A DNA stretch of 64,000 nucleotides from Chamaecyparis obtusa (lineage: Eukaryota; Streptophyta; Pinopsida; Cupressales; Cupressaceae), in NCBI GenBank assembly GCA_027943335.1, contig BSBK01001581.1:819001-883000 (forward strand), read 5' to 3'. The position numbers and the translations under genes are program-made. Numbering within the stretch: position 1 is the stretch's first letter; every line of letters starts with the position of its first letter. Positions 13,009 to 26,500 of this stretch are shown here, one piece after another. The notes below the pieces were generated by a model that worked only from the letters and a program-made list of their open reading frames with translations, searched no databases and was not told the DNA's origin.

Positions 13009-14150
13009 TCGACTTGTTCTTTGTGGTAGCTTTGTTGTGTGTTTGCCTGCTGTACTGTGCTTCTCCTGTACTGTGTTTGCTAAATTTTGTTAGATTCTTT
13101 TATATGATCCTTGTTACTCAATTGGTACAAAGTGATAAAATAATTGAAACTATTGTTCAAATTCTTCTATATGTATCTCTATTCTTCTATGCATTGTTCA
13201 ATATTATGTCATAACTGTGCTATTGTTCATAAATGTTTCCTTGTGTAATCTACTTGGATTTGAGATATGGTAGCACTAATTCTTTTTGGTCTCCATGTCA
13301 TGGTCTGAAAATATTTTCCTTTGTATATCTTATGTGATCTTTCCTCCTTTGTGATTGTAGGTCTACTTTCTTTGGGGAATGATGTCAATTCATTTGCAAT
13401 AATATCATACATATATTATCTTATGATCATACTGACCCCATGGTAGGTAGATCCCTTCTGTGTTCTTTGTATGTTTCTATGAAATTTTCCTTGATTTGTC
13501 TTCGTTTGGGGGCATCTCAATGTGGAAAGGTAATCAGTGGAGTTGTTTATGTTTTCGTTAAAGCCATTGCTCTTGTTAAAGTGTTAGCAATGAATTTAAT
13601 GTGGGGGCATACGCTCTGCTCACCTATTGCACACACTCACTTTCCAATACACACATATTTTTCAAGATACTTTTTCCCTTTTTGAATTAGTAATTAATCC
13701 TTAAAGCATGGATTTATACTTTAGGATCTCTTGATCCCTCCAGTTTCAAATATACATATATTTTGATCCCTTAAGGTCAGAAGTGTCCTTAAGACTAGAT
13801 CTCTTTTATTTTTATTTTTTATTTTATTCTTATGGAATAGAGTATTCCTAAGGATCAATCCTTGATGGGTTGACTAGTGAGTAGCCACATTCACTAGGTG
13901 GTTCAATTTCATCTTTCCAGTTGCGCCATTTTTCTATGTGGTTCACAATGGGACATAAGTTCTCATTGAGTGAGGTAATCAAACCTTCTTTCTTTCTCTA
14001 GAGATGTTTCTCTTATTGTGATCTAGGAGTTGATGAAGACTTGATTTCCTTGGGGCTTAAGGTTTCTCTTTGTCCCTTGGATTATGATAAGATTATCTTT
14101 TCATTCTGATCTCCTTTACCAAGAGTTTGCATCGAGTCCATACTCTTGCT
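13009..14150. other. Non-coding internal region of the gag-only element
   Basis: About 1.1 kb between the last frame and the polypurine tract. Short frames occur on both strands with no recognisable domain. T-rich sequence is prominent near 13800. No RT, RNase H or integrase remnant was seen, so pol is missing, not merely decayed. Confidence 0.6.
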
Positions 14151-14165
14151 AAAGTGGGGGCTTAA
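14151..14165 (+). promoter_or_regulatory. Polypurine tract before the 3' LTR
   Basis: AAAGTGGGGGCTTAA sits immediately before the TGTATCATC start of the 3' LTR, as expected of a plus-strand priming site. Confidence 0.7.
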
Positions 14166-15882
14166 TGTATCATCTTAAAATGGAAGCACTTCCATGATAA
14201 GAGCATTTAACCCTCCAAGTAGGTGGTTTTGGGTCATGTTAAGTGCCTTGATCTGGTCTTTTCATGTATTTGGCTTTCTCCCCACTTTCCACTTCTTCCC
14301 TGCACTTGATTTCTTCATTTTAGGCAAAATTAGGGTTAGGATCTTGAGGATTCTCCTTAATTTCCCTCTTTCATGGCTATATTTTCTAGGTAGGATTTAG
14401 AAATAGGTTTTCCTAGCCTTTATCATAGTAATCATAGGATTTTATGTCTATCCCTGGCATTCTGTCCTGTTCTGATATCATTTCTAGGTTTCTAGGCATC
14501 CTCAGGACCTCCTGACCTGGTTCTGACTGAATCTAGGCCCAGGCTCAAATTCGAGGTGGATCCTGACTAGGTTAGGATCAAGGTCAAACCTGACTAGGTC
14601 AGGATTGAGGTCGAACCTGATTAGTTCATGTCCAACCTCAATTTTTCCCCCTTATTCAAATTTCCAATTTCTTTAATTTTCGGGCATCGGGCTTTCGGGA
14701 TATTTATTTTCCCGCCTCTGGGTTCACCATTTCAGGTTTTGGGATGGTAAATCCTCTAATTAAATTTAATCTAGGTATATTTTATAAAGGTTAGGACCTG
14801 ATTGGGATTTAATTCTCCAAGGTGGCTCCTCTAGAGGATTGTGCCCTAGTTCACTATAAAAGGAGGCCTTTCTCTCTCATTTTCACATCCATTATCCACA
14901 ATCAAGCAATTGACATCCATTATTCACATCCATTATTCACACCAAGTTTTCATTGCAAGCTCTCAATCATTCAAGCAAGTCTTCAAGAATTCAAGTGTTC
15001 AAGCATCCATCCATAAAGGAGATCCGTTGTTGGCTATTGAAGGATTCAATCTCTTTGGAGCCCCCTTTGATGATCCATCCTTCTACATTCATTCAAGCCT
15101 TCTCATATGCAAAGATCAAGTCAAGATTGGTGTTGAAGATCAAATTCCATTGATTGGAGACATCCTACATTCATCCTACATCCATTGAAACATTCCTACT
15201 TGTGGATTTGAGGATTCGAATCCTCTACAAGGACTTCAACATAAGCGAGGTGATTTATTTCAATTACTTTGTTTATGCACAATATATTTCAATTCAATTT
15301 CAAGGTTAATTCCTAAACTGGGGTTTGACCAAGGCAAACTCCCCATACAACAAAAATCCCCATTTTCTTGCAGGTATAGCTGCAAAATTTTAGATCTGAG
15401 AAATTTGGATACCCTTTTCAGAAAAATTTTGTGATTTGGGAATAGAATCAGAATCAGACTTCAAATAAATATTGTAGTATTTGACCTTTTATGAGGGTCA
15501 AACCCAACATGAGCTCATCTTGGAGAAAGATTTCTGGGTTTTCTTTGTCTTGGCATTTCCAATCTGGAATAGGTTGCAGAATTGCCCGAGAGTATACACA
15601 GACATCAGAATTTGACATTTTCTAGATCTGCCCTAATTTGAGGTTAGTAGTTGTATTTCAATTATTCCATATTTCAAGCATAATTTCTTTCATAGAGAAA
15701 TATTGTATTTACTCTCTCTCTCTCTCTCTCTCTTCCATATTCTTCATAAATTGATTCAATTGTGTATTAACCTCTTGGTTGATCAAATTAGATCCCTTCT
15801 TTGGGAATTTGGGTTTGAGAATAGATCTCATATTTTCCCCCTTTCTATTTGAATAGAGTTGAATCCATTTTACCTCTATTCA
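14166..15882 (+). repeat. 3' LTR of the gag-only element
   Basis: 1717 bp, the direct copy of 7757-9457 with scattered substitutions and small indels, ending CCTCTATTCA before ATTTG (target duplication) and resumption of the satellite. It has a conserved TATAAAAGG at 14855-14863 and a longer CT microsatellite (15713-15733) than the 5' copy. Confidence 0.92.
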
Positions 15883-18800
15883 ATTTGTAGCAAAAAATTT
15901 AACCATTTTCAAATTTGGTGAAAGTGTTCTCAAATCGAAGATCTCGTCGAGATGAACTAAAAAACACTTTAAATCTTGAAAAATGGAGCCTCTCTTTTCA
16001 AGATACAAATGATCAAAGTTTGATCGAAGAAAGGAAGTTAGTAGAGTGTTCATAGCTAAAAATTTGACCATTTCCAAATCTAGTGAAAGTGATCTCAAAT
16101 CAAAGATCTTGTCAAGATGAACAAAAAACCAACTGAATCTTGAAAAATGGAGCCTCTATTCTCAAGATATGGATGGTCAAATTTTGGTCAAAGCAAGAAA
16201 GTCAGTATAGTGTTTGTAACTAAAAATTTGAATATTTCCAAATCTGGTGAAAGTGGTCTCAAATTGAAGATCTCATTGAGATGAACCAAAAAGCATCTTG
16301 AATCTTTAAAAATAGAGCCTCTCTTCTCAAGATATGGACAATCAAAGTTTGTTCAAAGGAAGGTAGTCAGTTTACAGTGTTCATAGCTAAAAATTTGACT
16401 ATTTCAAAATCTAGTGAAAGTGGTCTCAAATCAAAGATCTCATCGAGATGAACCAAAAATACCTTGAATCTTAAAAAATAAAGCCTCTATTCTTAAGATA
16501 CAGATGATCAAAGTTTGGTCAAAGCAAGGAAGTCAGTATATAGTTTGAAGCCAAAAATTTGACTGTTTCCAAATTTGGTGAAAGTAGTCTTGAATCAAAG
16601 ATCTCATCGAGATGAACCAAAAAATACCTTGAATTTATAAAAATGAAGCATATCTTCTCAAGATACGAATGGGAAAAGTTTGGTCAAAGAAAGGAACTAA
16701 GTATAGTGTTCGTACCTAAAAATTTGACCATTTGCAAATCATGTGAAAGTGTTCTCAAATTGAAGATCTCGTCGAGATGAACCAAAAAAAACTTTTAATC
16801 TTAAAAAATGGAGCCTCTTTTCTCAAGATACAGATAGTCAAAGTTTGGTCAAAGCAAGGAAGTAGGTATACAGTGTTCTTAGCTAAAAATTTGACCATTT
16901 TCAAATCTGGTGAAAGTGGTCTCAAATCAAAGATCTCGTCAAGATGAACCAATAAACATCTTGAATCTTGAAAAATAGAGCCTCTCTTCTCAAGATAGGG
17001 ATGACTAAAGTTTGGTCAAAGCAACGTAGTCAGTACAGTGTTCGTAGCTAAAAATTTTACAATTGCTAAATCTGGTGAAAGTGGTCTCAAATCGAAGATC
17101 TCATCGAGATGAACCAAAAAACACCTTGAATCTTGAAAAATAGAGCCTCTTTTCTCAAGATACAAATGGTCAAAGTTTGGTTAAAGGAAGGAAGTTAGTA
17201 CAGTGTTCGTAGCTAAAAATTTCACCATTTTCAAATCTGGTGAAAGTGGTCTCAAATCAAAGATCTCATCGAGATAAATGAAAAAACAACTTGAATCTTG
17301 CAAAATGGAGCCTCTCTTCTCAAGATATAGACAGTCAAAGTTTGGTCAAAGAAAAGAGGTCAGTATAATGTTTGTAGCTAAAAATTTGTCCATTTCCAAA
17401 TTTGGTGAAAGTGGTCTCAAATCGAAGATCTCGTTGAGATGAACCAAAAAAGACCTTGAATCTTGAAAAATGAAGCCTTTGTTTTCAAAATATGGACGGT
17501 CAAAGTTTGGTCAAAGAAAGGAAGTCAGTACAATTTTCCTAGCTAAAAATTTGACTATTTCCAAATCTTGTGAAAGTGCTTTCAAATCTAATATCTCATT
17601 GAGATAAACTAAAAATAACCTTGAATCTTAAAAAATAGAGCCTCTCTTTTACAGATACGGATGCTCAAAGTTTGGTCAAGGAAGGAAGTCGGTACAGTGT
17701 TCGTAGCTAAAAGCTTGACCATTTCTAAATCTAGCAAAAGTAGTCTCAAATCAAAGATCTCATCAAGATGAACCAAAAAACACCTTAAATCTTTAAAAAT
17801 GGAGCATATCTTCTAAAGATAGAGACGATCAAAGTTTGGTTAAAGAAAGAAAGTCAGTATTGTGTTCGCAGCTAAAAATTTGATCATTTCCAAATTTGGT
17901 GAAACTGGTCTCAAATCGAATATCTCATCGAGGTGAACAAAAAATAACTTGAATCTTAAAAAATGGAGCATCTCTTCTCAAGATACAGAAGGTCAAAGTT
18001 TGGTCAAAGCAAAAAAGTCAGTAGAGTGTTCGTAGCTAAAAATTTGAACGTATCCAAATATGGTGAAAGTGGTCTCAAATCAAAGATCTGGTCGAAATGA
18101 ATGAAAAATCACCTTGAATCTTGAAAAATAGAGCCTCTCTTCTCAAGATACAAAAGGTCAAAGTTTGGTTAGAGCAAGGAAGTCAGTACAATACGAGTAG
18201 CTATAATTTTGAGCATTTCCAAATCTAGTGAAACTAGTCTCAAATCGAAGATCTCATCAAGATGAACTAGAAAACACCTTGAATCTTGGAAAATGGAGCC
18301 TCTCTTCTCAAGATACAGATGGTCAAAGTTTGGTAAAAAAAAAGAAGTCAGTACTGTGTTCGTAGCTAAAAATTTGACTATTTCCAAATCTGGTGAAAGT
18401 GGTCTCAAATTGAAGATCTCATCAAGATGAACCAAAAAACACCTTGAATCTTGAAAAATAGAGCCTCTCTTCTCTAGATACAGACGGTCAAATTTGGTCA
18501 AAGCGAGGAAGTTAGTATAATGTTCGTAGCTAAAAATTTGACCATTTCCAAATCTGGTGAAAGTGCTCTCGAATCAAAGATCTCATTGAGATGAGCCAAA
18601 AAACACCTTGAATCTCAAAAAATAGAGCCTTTCTTGTCAAGATACAGATGGTCAAAGTTTGGTTAAAGCAAGGAAGTCAGTACAGTGTTCGTAGCTAAAA
18701 ATTTGACCATTTCCAAATCTAGTAAAAGTGGTCTCAAATTGAAGATCTTGTGGAGATGAATCAAAAAACACCTTGAGTATTGAAAAAGGGAGCTTCTCTT

Positions 18801-21800
18801 CTCAAGATGCTGATAGTCAAATTTTGGACAAAGCAAGGAAGTCAATATAGTGTACATAGCTAAAAATTTGACCATTTCTAAATTTGGTGAACGTGGTCTC
18901 AAATTGAAGATCTCGTTGAGGTGAACCCAAAAAGACCTTAAATCTTTAAAAATAGAGCCTCTCTTCTCAACATACAGATGGTCAATGTTTGGTCAAAGCA
19001 AGGAAGTGAGTACATTATTCATAGCTAAAAATTTAACCATTTTCAAATCTGTTGAAAGTGGTCTCAAATTGAAGATCTCGTTGAGATGAATAAAAAAAAA
19101 CCTTGAATCTTAAAAAAAAGAGCCTCTCTTCTAAAGAAACAAACGGTCAAAGTTTGGTAAAAAAAAGGAAGTCAGTATAGTGTTCGTAGCTAAAAATTTG
19201 ACCGTTTGCAAATCTGGTGAAAGTGGTCTAAAATTCAAGATGTCATCAAGATGAACCAAAAAATACCTTGAATCTTGAAAAATAAAGTCTCTCTTCTCAA
19301 GATACAGATGGTCAAACTTTCATCAAAGCAAGGAAGTCAATACAGTGTTCGTAGCTAAAAATTTGACCATTTCCAAATGTCGTGAAAGTGGTCTCAAATT
19401 GAAGATCTCATCTAGATGAACCAAAATACACCTTGTATCTTCAAAAATAGAGCCTGTCTTCTCAAGATACAGATAGTCAAGGAAAGGAAGTCAGTATAGT
19501 GTTCGTAGCTAAAAATTTGACCATTTTCAAATATGGTGAAAGTGGTCTCAAATCGAAGATCTCATGGAGATGAACAAAAAAAACACCTTAAATCTTTTAA
19601 AAGAGAGACTCTCTTGTTAAGATACGAACGATCAAAGTTTGGTCAAAGCAAGGAAGTCAATGCAATGTTTGTAGCTAAAACTTTGACCATTTCTAAATTT
19701 GGTCAAAGTGGTCTCAAATCAAAGATCTCATCGAGATGAACTAAAAAACATTTTGAATCTTAAAAAATGGAGCCTCTCTTCTCAAGATAGGGATGGTGAA
19801 AGTTTGGTCAAACCAAGGAAGTCATTATAATGTTCGTAGCTAAAAATTTAACCATTTGCAAATCTGGTGAAAGTGGTCTCAAATCAAAGATCTCATTGAG
19901 ATGAACCAAAAAACACCTTGAATATTGAAAAAAGGAGCCTCTCTTCTCAAGATACAGATGATCAAAGTTTTATAAAAGAAAGGAAGCCAGTTTAGTGTTC
20001 GTAGCTAAAAATTTGACCATTTCTAGATGTGGTGAAAGTGGTCTCAAATCGAAGATGTCGTCGAGATAAACTAAAAAACATATTGAATCTTGAAAAATAG
20101 AGCCTCGCTTCTCAAGATATGGACAATCAATGTTTGGTCAAAGCAAGGAAGCCAGTATAGTGTTCGTAGCTAAAAATTTGACTATTTCTGAATCTAGTGA
20201 AAGTGTTCTGAAATGGAAGATCTCATCGAGATGAACCAAAAAACACCTTGAATCTTGAAAAAGGGAGCCTATTTTCTCAAGATACAGATGGTCAAATTTT
20301 TGTCAAAGTAAGGAAGTCAGTACAGTGTTCATAGCTAAAAATTTGACCATTTCTAAATTTGGTGAAAGTGGTCTCAAATCGAAGATCTTATAGAGTTGAA
20401 CCAAAAAACACCCTGAATCTTGAAAAATAGAGCTTCTCTTCTCAAGATACGGACTGTTAAAGTTTTCTTGAAAGAAGGAGGTACATACAGTATTTGTAGC
20501 TAAAAATTTGACCATTTCCAAATCTGGTGAAAGTGGTCTCAAATTGAAGATCTCGTCAAGATGAATGAGAAAACACCTTGAATCTTGAAAAATAGAGCCT
20601 TTCTTCTCAAGATACAAATGGTCAAAGTTTGGTCAAAACAAGAAATTTAGTATAGTGTTCGTAGCTAAAAATTTGGCCATTTCTAAATCTGTTGAAAGTG
20701 GTCTCAAATCAAAGATCTCGTTGAGATGAACCAAAAAATACATTGAATCTTGAAAAATAAATCCTCTCTTCTCAAGATACAAATGGTCAAAGTTTGGTCA
20801 AAACAAGGAAGTCAGTATAGTGTTTGTAGCTATAGATTTGACCAGTTTCCAAATATGGTGAATGTGGTCTCAAATCGAAGATGTCATCGAGATGAACTAA
20901 AAAACAACTTGAATCTTGAAAAATAGCTTGAATCTTAAAAAATAGTCTCTCTTCTCAAGATACAAATGGTTAAAGTTTGGTCAAAGCAAAGAAGTTAATA
21001 CAATGTTCGTAGCTAAAAATTTGACTTTTTCTAAATCTGGTGAAAGTGGTCTGAAATAGAAGATCTCATCGAGATGAACCAAAAAACACCTTGACTCTTG
21101 AAAAATGGAGCCTCTCTTCTCAAGATACACATGGTCAAAGTTTGGTAAAAAAAAATAAATCAGTATAGTGTTCGTAGCTAAAAATTTGACTATTTCCAAA
21201 TCTGGTGAAAATGGTCTCAAATCAAAGATCTCGTCGAGACGAATGAAAAAAATACCTTGAATCTTGAAAAATGAAGCCTTTCTTCTCAAGATACGGATAG
21301 TCAAAGTTTGGTCAAAGAGGGGAAGTCAGTAGAGTGCTCGTAGCTAAAAATTTGACCATTTCCAAATCTGGAGAAAGTGGTCTCAAATCAAAGATCTCGT
21401 CGAGATGAATGAAAAAACACCTTATATCTTAAAAAATGAAGCCTCTCTTCTCAAGATACATATGGTCAAAGTTTGGTCAAAGCAAGGAAGTCAATACAGT
21501 GTTTGTAGCTAAAATTTGACCATTTCTAAATATGGTGAAAGTTGTCTCAAATCGAATATGTCATCGAGATAAACCAAAAAACCCCTTGAATCTTGAAAAA
21601 TAAAGCCTCTTTTCTGAAGATACGGATGATCAAAGTTTGGTGAAAGCAAAGAAGTTAGTACAGTGTTTGGAGCTGAAAAATTGTCCATTTCCAAATATGG
21701 TGAAAGTGGTCTCAAATTGAAGATTTCATCGAGATAAACCAAAAAACACCTTGAATCTTAATAAATAGAGCCTCTCTTCTCAATATATGGAAGGTCAAAG

Positions 21801-24800
21801 TTTGGTCAAAGTAAGGAAGTTAGTACAGTGTTTGTAGCTAAAAATTTGATGGTTTCTAAAGCTGGTGAAAGTGGTCTCAAATCAAAGATCTCATCGAGAT
21901 GAACCAAAAAACACTTTGAATCTTAAAAAATGGAGCCTCTCTTCTTGAGATACGGATGGTCAAAGTTTGGTCAAAGAAAGGAAGTTAGTACATTGTTCAT
22001 AGCTAAAAATTTGAAAATTTGCAAATCTTGTGAAAGTGGTCTCAAATCGAAGATCTCATTGAGATGAACCAAAAAATGCCTTGAATCTTGAAAAATAGAG
22101 TCTCTCTTCTAAAGATACAAATGATCAAAGTTTGGTCAAAGCAAGGAAGTCAATACAGTATTCATAGCTAAAAAATTTTACCATTTCTAAATCTGGTGAA
22201 AGTGGTCTCAAAATGAAGATCTCATCAAGATAAACCAAAAAACACCTTGAATCTTAAAAAATGAAGGCTCTCTTCTCAAGATATGTATGACCAATGTTTG
22301 GTAAAAAAAAAGAAGTTAGTATAGTGTTTGTAGCTAAAAATTTGACCATTTCCAAAGCTAGTGAAAGTGGTCTCAAATCGAAGATTTCGTCGAGATGAAC
22401 AAAAAAAAAACTTTGAATCTTGAAAAAGGGAGCCGCTCTTCTCAAGATACGGACGGTCAAAATTTTTTCAAAGTAAGGAAGTCAGTACAATGTTCGTAGC
22501 TAAAAATTTGACCATTTTCAAATCTAGTGAATGTGGTCTCAAATCGAAGATCTCATCGAGATGAATCAAAAATCACCTTGAATCTTGAAAAATAGAGCCT
22601 CTCTTCTCAAGATACAAATGATCAAAGTTTGGTCAAAGCAAGGAAGTCAGTATAGTATTCGTAGCTAAACATTTTACTATTTCTAAATCTGGTGAATTGG
22701 TCTCAAATCAAAGATCTCATCGAGCTGAACCAAAAAAACACCTTGAATCTTGAAAAATAGAGCCTCTCTTCTCAAGGTACGGATTGTCAAAGTTTGGTCA
22801 AAGCAAGGAAGTCAATATATAGTTCATAGCTTAAAATTTAATCTTTTTCAAATCTAGTGAAAGTGGTCTCAAAGCGAAGATCTCATCGAGATGAACCAAA
22901 AAATACCTCGAATCTTGAAAAATGGAGCCTCTCTTCTCAAGTACAAATGGTCAAAGTTTGGTAAAAACAAGGAAGTCAATATAGTGTTCGTAGCTAAAAA
23001 TTTGACCGTTTTCAAATGTAGTGAAAGTGGTCTCAAATCAAAGATGTCGTCGAGATGAACCCAAAAACACCTTGAATCTTGAAAAATGGAGCCTCTCTTC
23101 TCAAGATACAGATGGTCAAATTTTGGTGAAAGCAAGGAAGTCAGTACATTGTTCGTAGCTAAAAATTTGACCATTTCCAAATTTGGTGAAAGTGGCCTCA
23201 AATAGAAGATCTCGTCGAGATGAATCCTAAAACACCTTGAATCTTGAAAAATGGAGCCTCTCTTCTCAAGATACAAATGGTCAAAGTTTGGTCAAAAAAG
23301 AAGAAATTAGTATAGTGTTCATAGATAAAAATTTGACAATTTTCAAATCTGGTGAAAATGGTCTCAAATTGAAGATCTCGTCGAGATAAACGAAAAAACA
23401 CCTTGAATCTTTAAAAATGGAGCCTCTTCTCAAGATACAGATGGTCAAAGTTTGGTCAAAGCAAGGAAGTCAGTACAATGTTCATAGCTAAAAATTTGAT
23501 CATTTCCAAATCTGGTGAAACTGGTTTCAAATTGAAGGTCTTTTCTTGATCAACCAAAAAACACCTTGAATATTGAAAAATGGAGCCTCTGTTCTCAAGA
23601 TACAGACTGTCAAAGTTTGGACAAAGCAAGGAAGTGAGTACAATGTTCGTAGCTAAAAATTTGACTGTTTCAAAATATGGTGAAAGTGGTCTCAAATTGA
23701 AGATCTCGTTGAGATGAACCAAAAACACCTTGAATCTTTAAAAATGGAGCCTCTCTTCTCAAGATACAGAGGGTCAAAGTTTGGTCAAAGCAAGGAAGTC
23801 TATATAGTGTTCGTAGCTAAAAATTTGACCATTTCCCAATCTGGTGAAAGTGGTCTCAAATCAAAGTTCTCATCGAGATGAACGAAAAACACCTTGAATC
23901 TTGAAAAATAGAGCCTCTCTTCTCAAGATACGAACGGTCAAAGTTTGGTCCTATCAAGGAAATCATTATAGTTTTTGGAGCTAAAAATTTGACCATTTCC
24001 TAATTTGGTGAAACGGGTCTCAAATTGAAGATCTTGTTGAGATGAACAAAAAAATACTTTGAAACTTAAAAAATGGAGCCTCTCTTCTCAAGATACGGAT
24101 GATCAAAGTTTGGTTAGAGAATAGAAGTTAGTACAGTGTTCGTAGCTAAAAATTTGACTATTTCCAAATCTCGTGAAAGTGGTCTCAAATCGAAGATCCA
24201 ATTGAGATGAACCAGAAACACCCTTAATCTTGAAAAATAGAGCCTCTCTTCTCAAGATACAGAGGGTCAAAGTTTGGTCAAAGCAAGGAAGTCAGTACAG
24301 TGTTCATAGCTAAAAATTTGACAGTTTCCAAATTTGGTGAAAGTGGTCTCAAATCAAAGATCTCATCGAGATGAACCAAAAACACCTTGAATCTTGAAGA
24401 ACAGAGCCTCTCTTCTCAAGATATAAACGGACAAAGTTTGGTCAATGCAAGAAAGTCACTACAGTTTTTGTAGCTAAAAATTTGACCATTTCCAAATCTG
24501 GTGAAAGTGGTCTCAAATTTAAGATCTTGTCGAGATGAACCAAAAAACACCTTGAATCTTGAAAAATAGAGTCTCCCTTCTCAAGATACAGATGGCCAAA
24601 GTTTGGTCAAAGAAAGGAAGTCAGTACAGTCGTTGTAGCTAAAAATTTGACCATTTCCAAATCTGGTGAAAGTGGTCTCAAATTGAAGATCTCGTTGCGA
24701 TGAACCAAAAAATACCTTGATTCTTGAAAAATGGAGCCTCTCTTCTCAAGATATGGATAGTTAAAGTTTGGTCAAAGCAAGGAAGTCAGTACAGTGTTCG

Positions 24801-25415
24801 TAGCTAAAAATTTGACCATTTCCAAATCTGGTGAAAGTGGTCTCAAATTGAAGATCTCATCATAGTGAACAAAAAAATACTTTGAATTTTGAAAAATAGA
24901 GCTTCTCTTCTCAAGATATGGACGATCAAAGTTTGGTCAAAACAAGGAAGTCGGTACAATGTTCGTAGCTAAAAATTTGACCATTTTTAAATCTGGTGAA
25001 AGTTATCTCAAATCAAAGATCTCATCGAGATGAACCAAAAAATAATTTGAATCTTGAAAAATAGAGGCTCTCTTCTCAAGATACAGATGATCAAAGTTTG
25101 GTCAAAGCAAGGAAGTCTGTATAGTGTTCATAGCTAAAAATTTGACCATTTCCAAATCTAGTGAAAGTGTTCTCAAATCGAAGATCTTGTCGAGATGAAC
25201 AAAAAAACACTTTGAATGTTGAAAAATGGAGCCTCTCTTTGCAAGATATGAATGGTCAAAGTTTGGTCAAAGTAAGGAAGTCAGTATAGTGTTTGTAGCT
25301 AAAAATTTGACCGTTTCTAAATCTGGTGAAAGTGGTCTCAAATCGAAGATCTTGTTGAGATGAACCAAAAAACACTTTGAATCTTAAAAAATAAAGCCTC
25401 TCTTCTCAAAATACA
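15883..25415. repeat. 165-bp satellite array, block 4
   Basis: The largest uninterrupted stretch, about 58 monomers in one orientation. It contains occasional internal changes, for example a small duplication of CTTGAATCTTGAAAAATAG near 20910-20945. Minus-strand frames of 60-135 codons recur with a 55-residue periodicity but always hit stops within two to three monomers. The block ends at 25415, where a TGTTGGTGCCC LTR terminus begins. Confidence 0.95.
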
Positions 25416-26248
25416 TGTTGGTGCCCAAAAATGATGGATCAGATTTGGCCAACTAACAAGTCCAAATTGATACCTATGTAATTCCGGCTTAATCAAGCCA
25501 AGGCTGGTAGGCCTAAATTAACCTTAAACAATCAAATTTGCTATGTTGCACAGTTGTGTACACAAAACAAAGTTCCTCCAAAGGTGGTGAATGATCTTTG
25601 GAGGAAAGCAACAAATATTCTAATAATCTCTACTTTATAAAGCTTGACTAAAATGGAGTATACTAAGGAATGAAAAGTAATGCTTTAGAAATAATGATTA
25701 CATAATATACAAACCACAAAGTATGAACCAAATGACAATTTCCAAATAATAATTAGATCAGTGCCTTCTAAATACTTGGGCTTTGGAGTTAGAAAACTTT
25801 TAATCCTACGTACGATCAGAGACGATTTAAAAAAAAAACTTTCTTTAATAAGATAAGACCATCATTTCAGAGGCTTCCACTTAATGTATAATTCAAATCA
25901 GATTATACAACTAGTTCTATCGAATTTAACTCTATTCAAGAGACCAACATAAACATAAGAAAGACTTACATAGACCTTTCTACTGATATTCAAACTGTAT
26001 AGTGATTTTGAATTATAACACTTAAGAAATTTAACACAGTGAAACACTCTATTAAATAGAATATCCAAAAGACTAATTGAAAGCATACAGACAACTTATA
26101 ACCACAAATAAAAGAAATGGAACTTATCTTTATTGATGTTGAAAAATTGGTAGATAAAAGTTCATAGTTGCAGTTGTGAGTTGAATCCTTCTCAAGAGTT
26201 TTCAAAAATAATTTCTAATCAAATGACGATGACCATTACCTCAGTCCT
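25416..26248. repeat. Outer part of the element B LTR, split by the CACTA
   Basis: Begins TGTTGGTGCCC directly after satellite sequence. The LTR continues after the CACTA at 57907 and ends GGTGTCAACA at 59885, giving TGTTG...CAACA termini and a net length of about 2.81 kb. Minus-strand pol of a Gypsy element starts 150 bp further on, so this is most simply its 3' LTR. The partner LTR lies beyond the right edge of the window, so the identity cannot be confirmed here. Confidence 0.6.
26246..26248. repeat. CACTA target-site duplication, left copy
   Basis: CCT immediately precedes CACTAGTAC and is repeated immediately after the right terminus (57907-57909). A 3-bp duplication is diagnostic of the CACTA superfamily. 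Confidence 0.85.
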
Positions 26249-26500
26249 CACTAGTACATTTGACTTAATTTTTCTACCAAAATTTTTGACCATGAAATAA
26301 AAAGGTTTTGGTTGGTCGGATTATAGAAGGAAAACTTTCATTTTTTTTAATCCATGCCCGTTTTAGTCAAAAGTTCAACCACTACGGTGTAGGTCAAAAT
26401 TTTGACGAGCATGGGCATAACTTAAAAAAAAAGATTTCATTTCTCATTTGATTATTACCACGATAGTTTTTTTCAAGAGTTACAGTGCGCGAAACCTCAT
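26249..26500. repeat. Left terminus and subterminal repeat zone of the CACTA
   Basis: Contains the terminal CACTAGTACA, then TTTTTGACCATG, GGTTGGTCGG, TTTTAGTCAAAAG and GGTCAAAATTTTGAC (26392-26406). In CACTA elements such subterminal repeats are binding sites for the element's TNPA/TNP1 protein. The same motif types fill the right end (57410-57890). Confidence 0.7.

Larger units (their letters stand above)
7757..15882 (+). mobile_element. Complete non-autonomous LTR retrotransposon (gag plus protease relic only), Tat-related
   Basis: An 8126-bp element with long direct LTRs (7757-9457 and 14166-15882), a PBS-like site after the 5' LTR, a polypurine tract before the 3' LTR, and flanks GTTTG (7752-7756) and ATTTG (15883-15887), a one-mismatch 5-bp target duplication in the satellite. 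The 4.7-kb interior encodes a gag and a protease-like C-terminus. Reverse transcriptase, RNase H and integrase are absent. This is the layout of non-autonomous gag-carrying LTR elements mobilised by a related full-length element. The gag zinc-knuckle context resembles that of element A. All frames are broken. Confidence 0.9.

Noticed and set aside
13005..13685. Small hydrophobic frames in the gag-only element
   Set aside because: T-rich DNA yields apparent membrane segments. No conservation or start context supports them.
22869..23276. 135-codon minus-strand frame in the satellite as a gene
   Set aside because: It is a run of the 165-bp monomer read in the frame kept by its 3x55 period. Neighbouring monomers have stops and frameshifts, and there is no start, stop or domain pattern shared among frames.
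1..25415. CRISPR-like array
   Set aside because: The 165-bp unit is continuous and degenerate, with no unique spacers, and the DNA is clearly plant nuclear.
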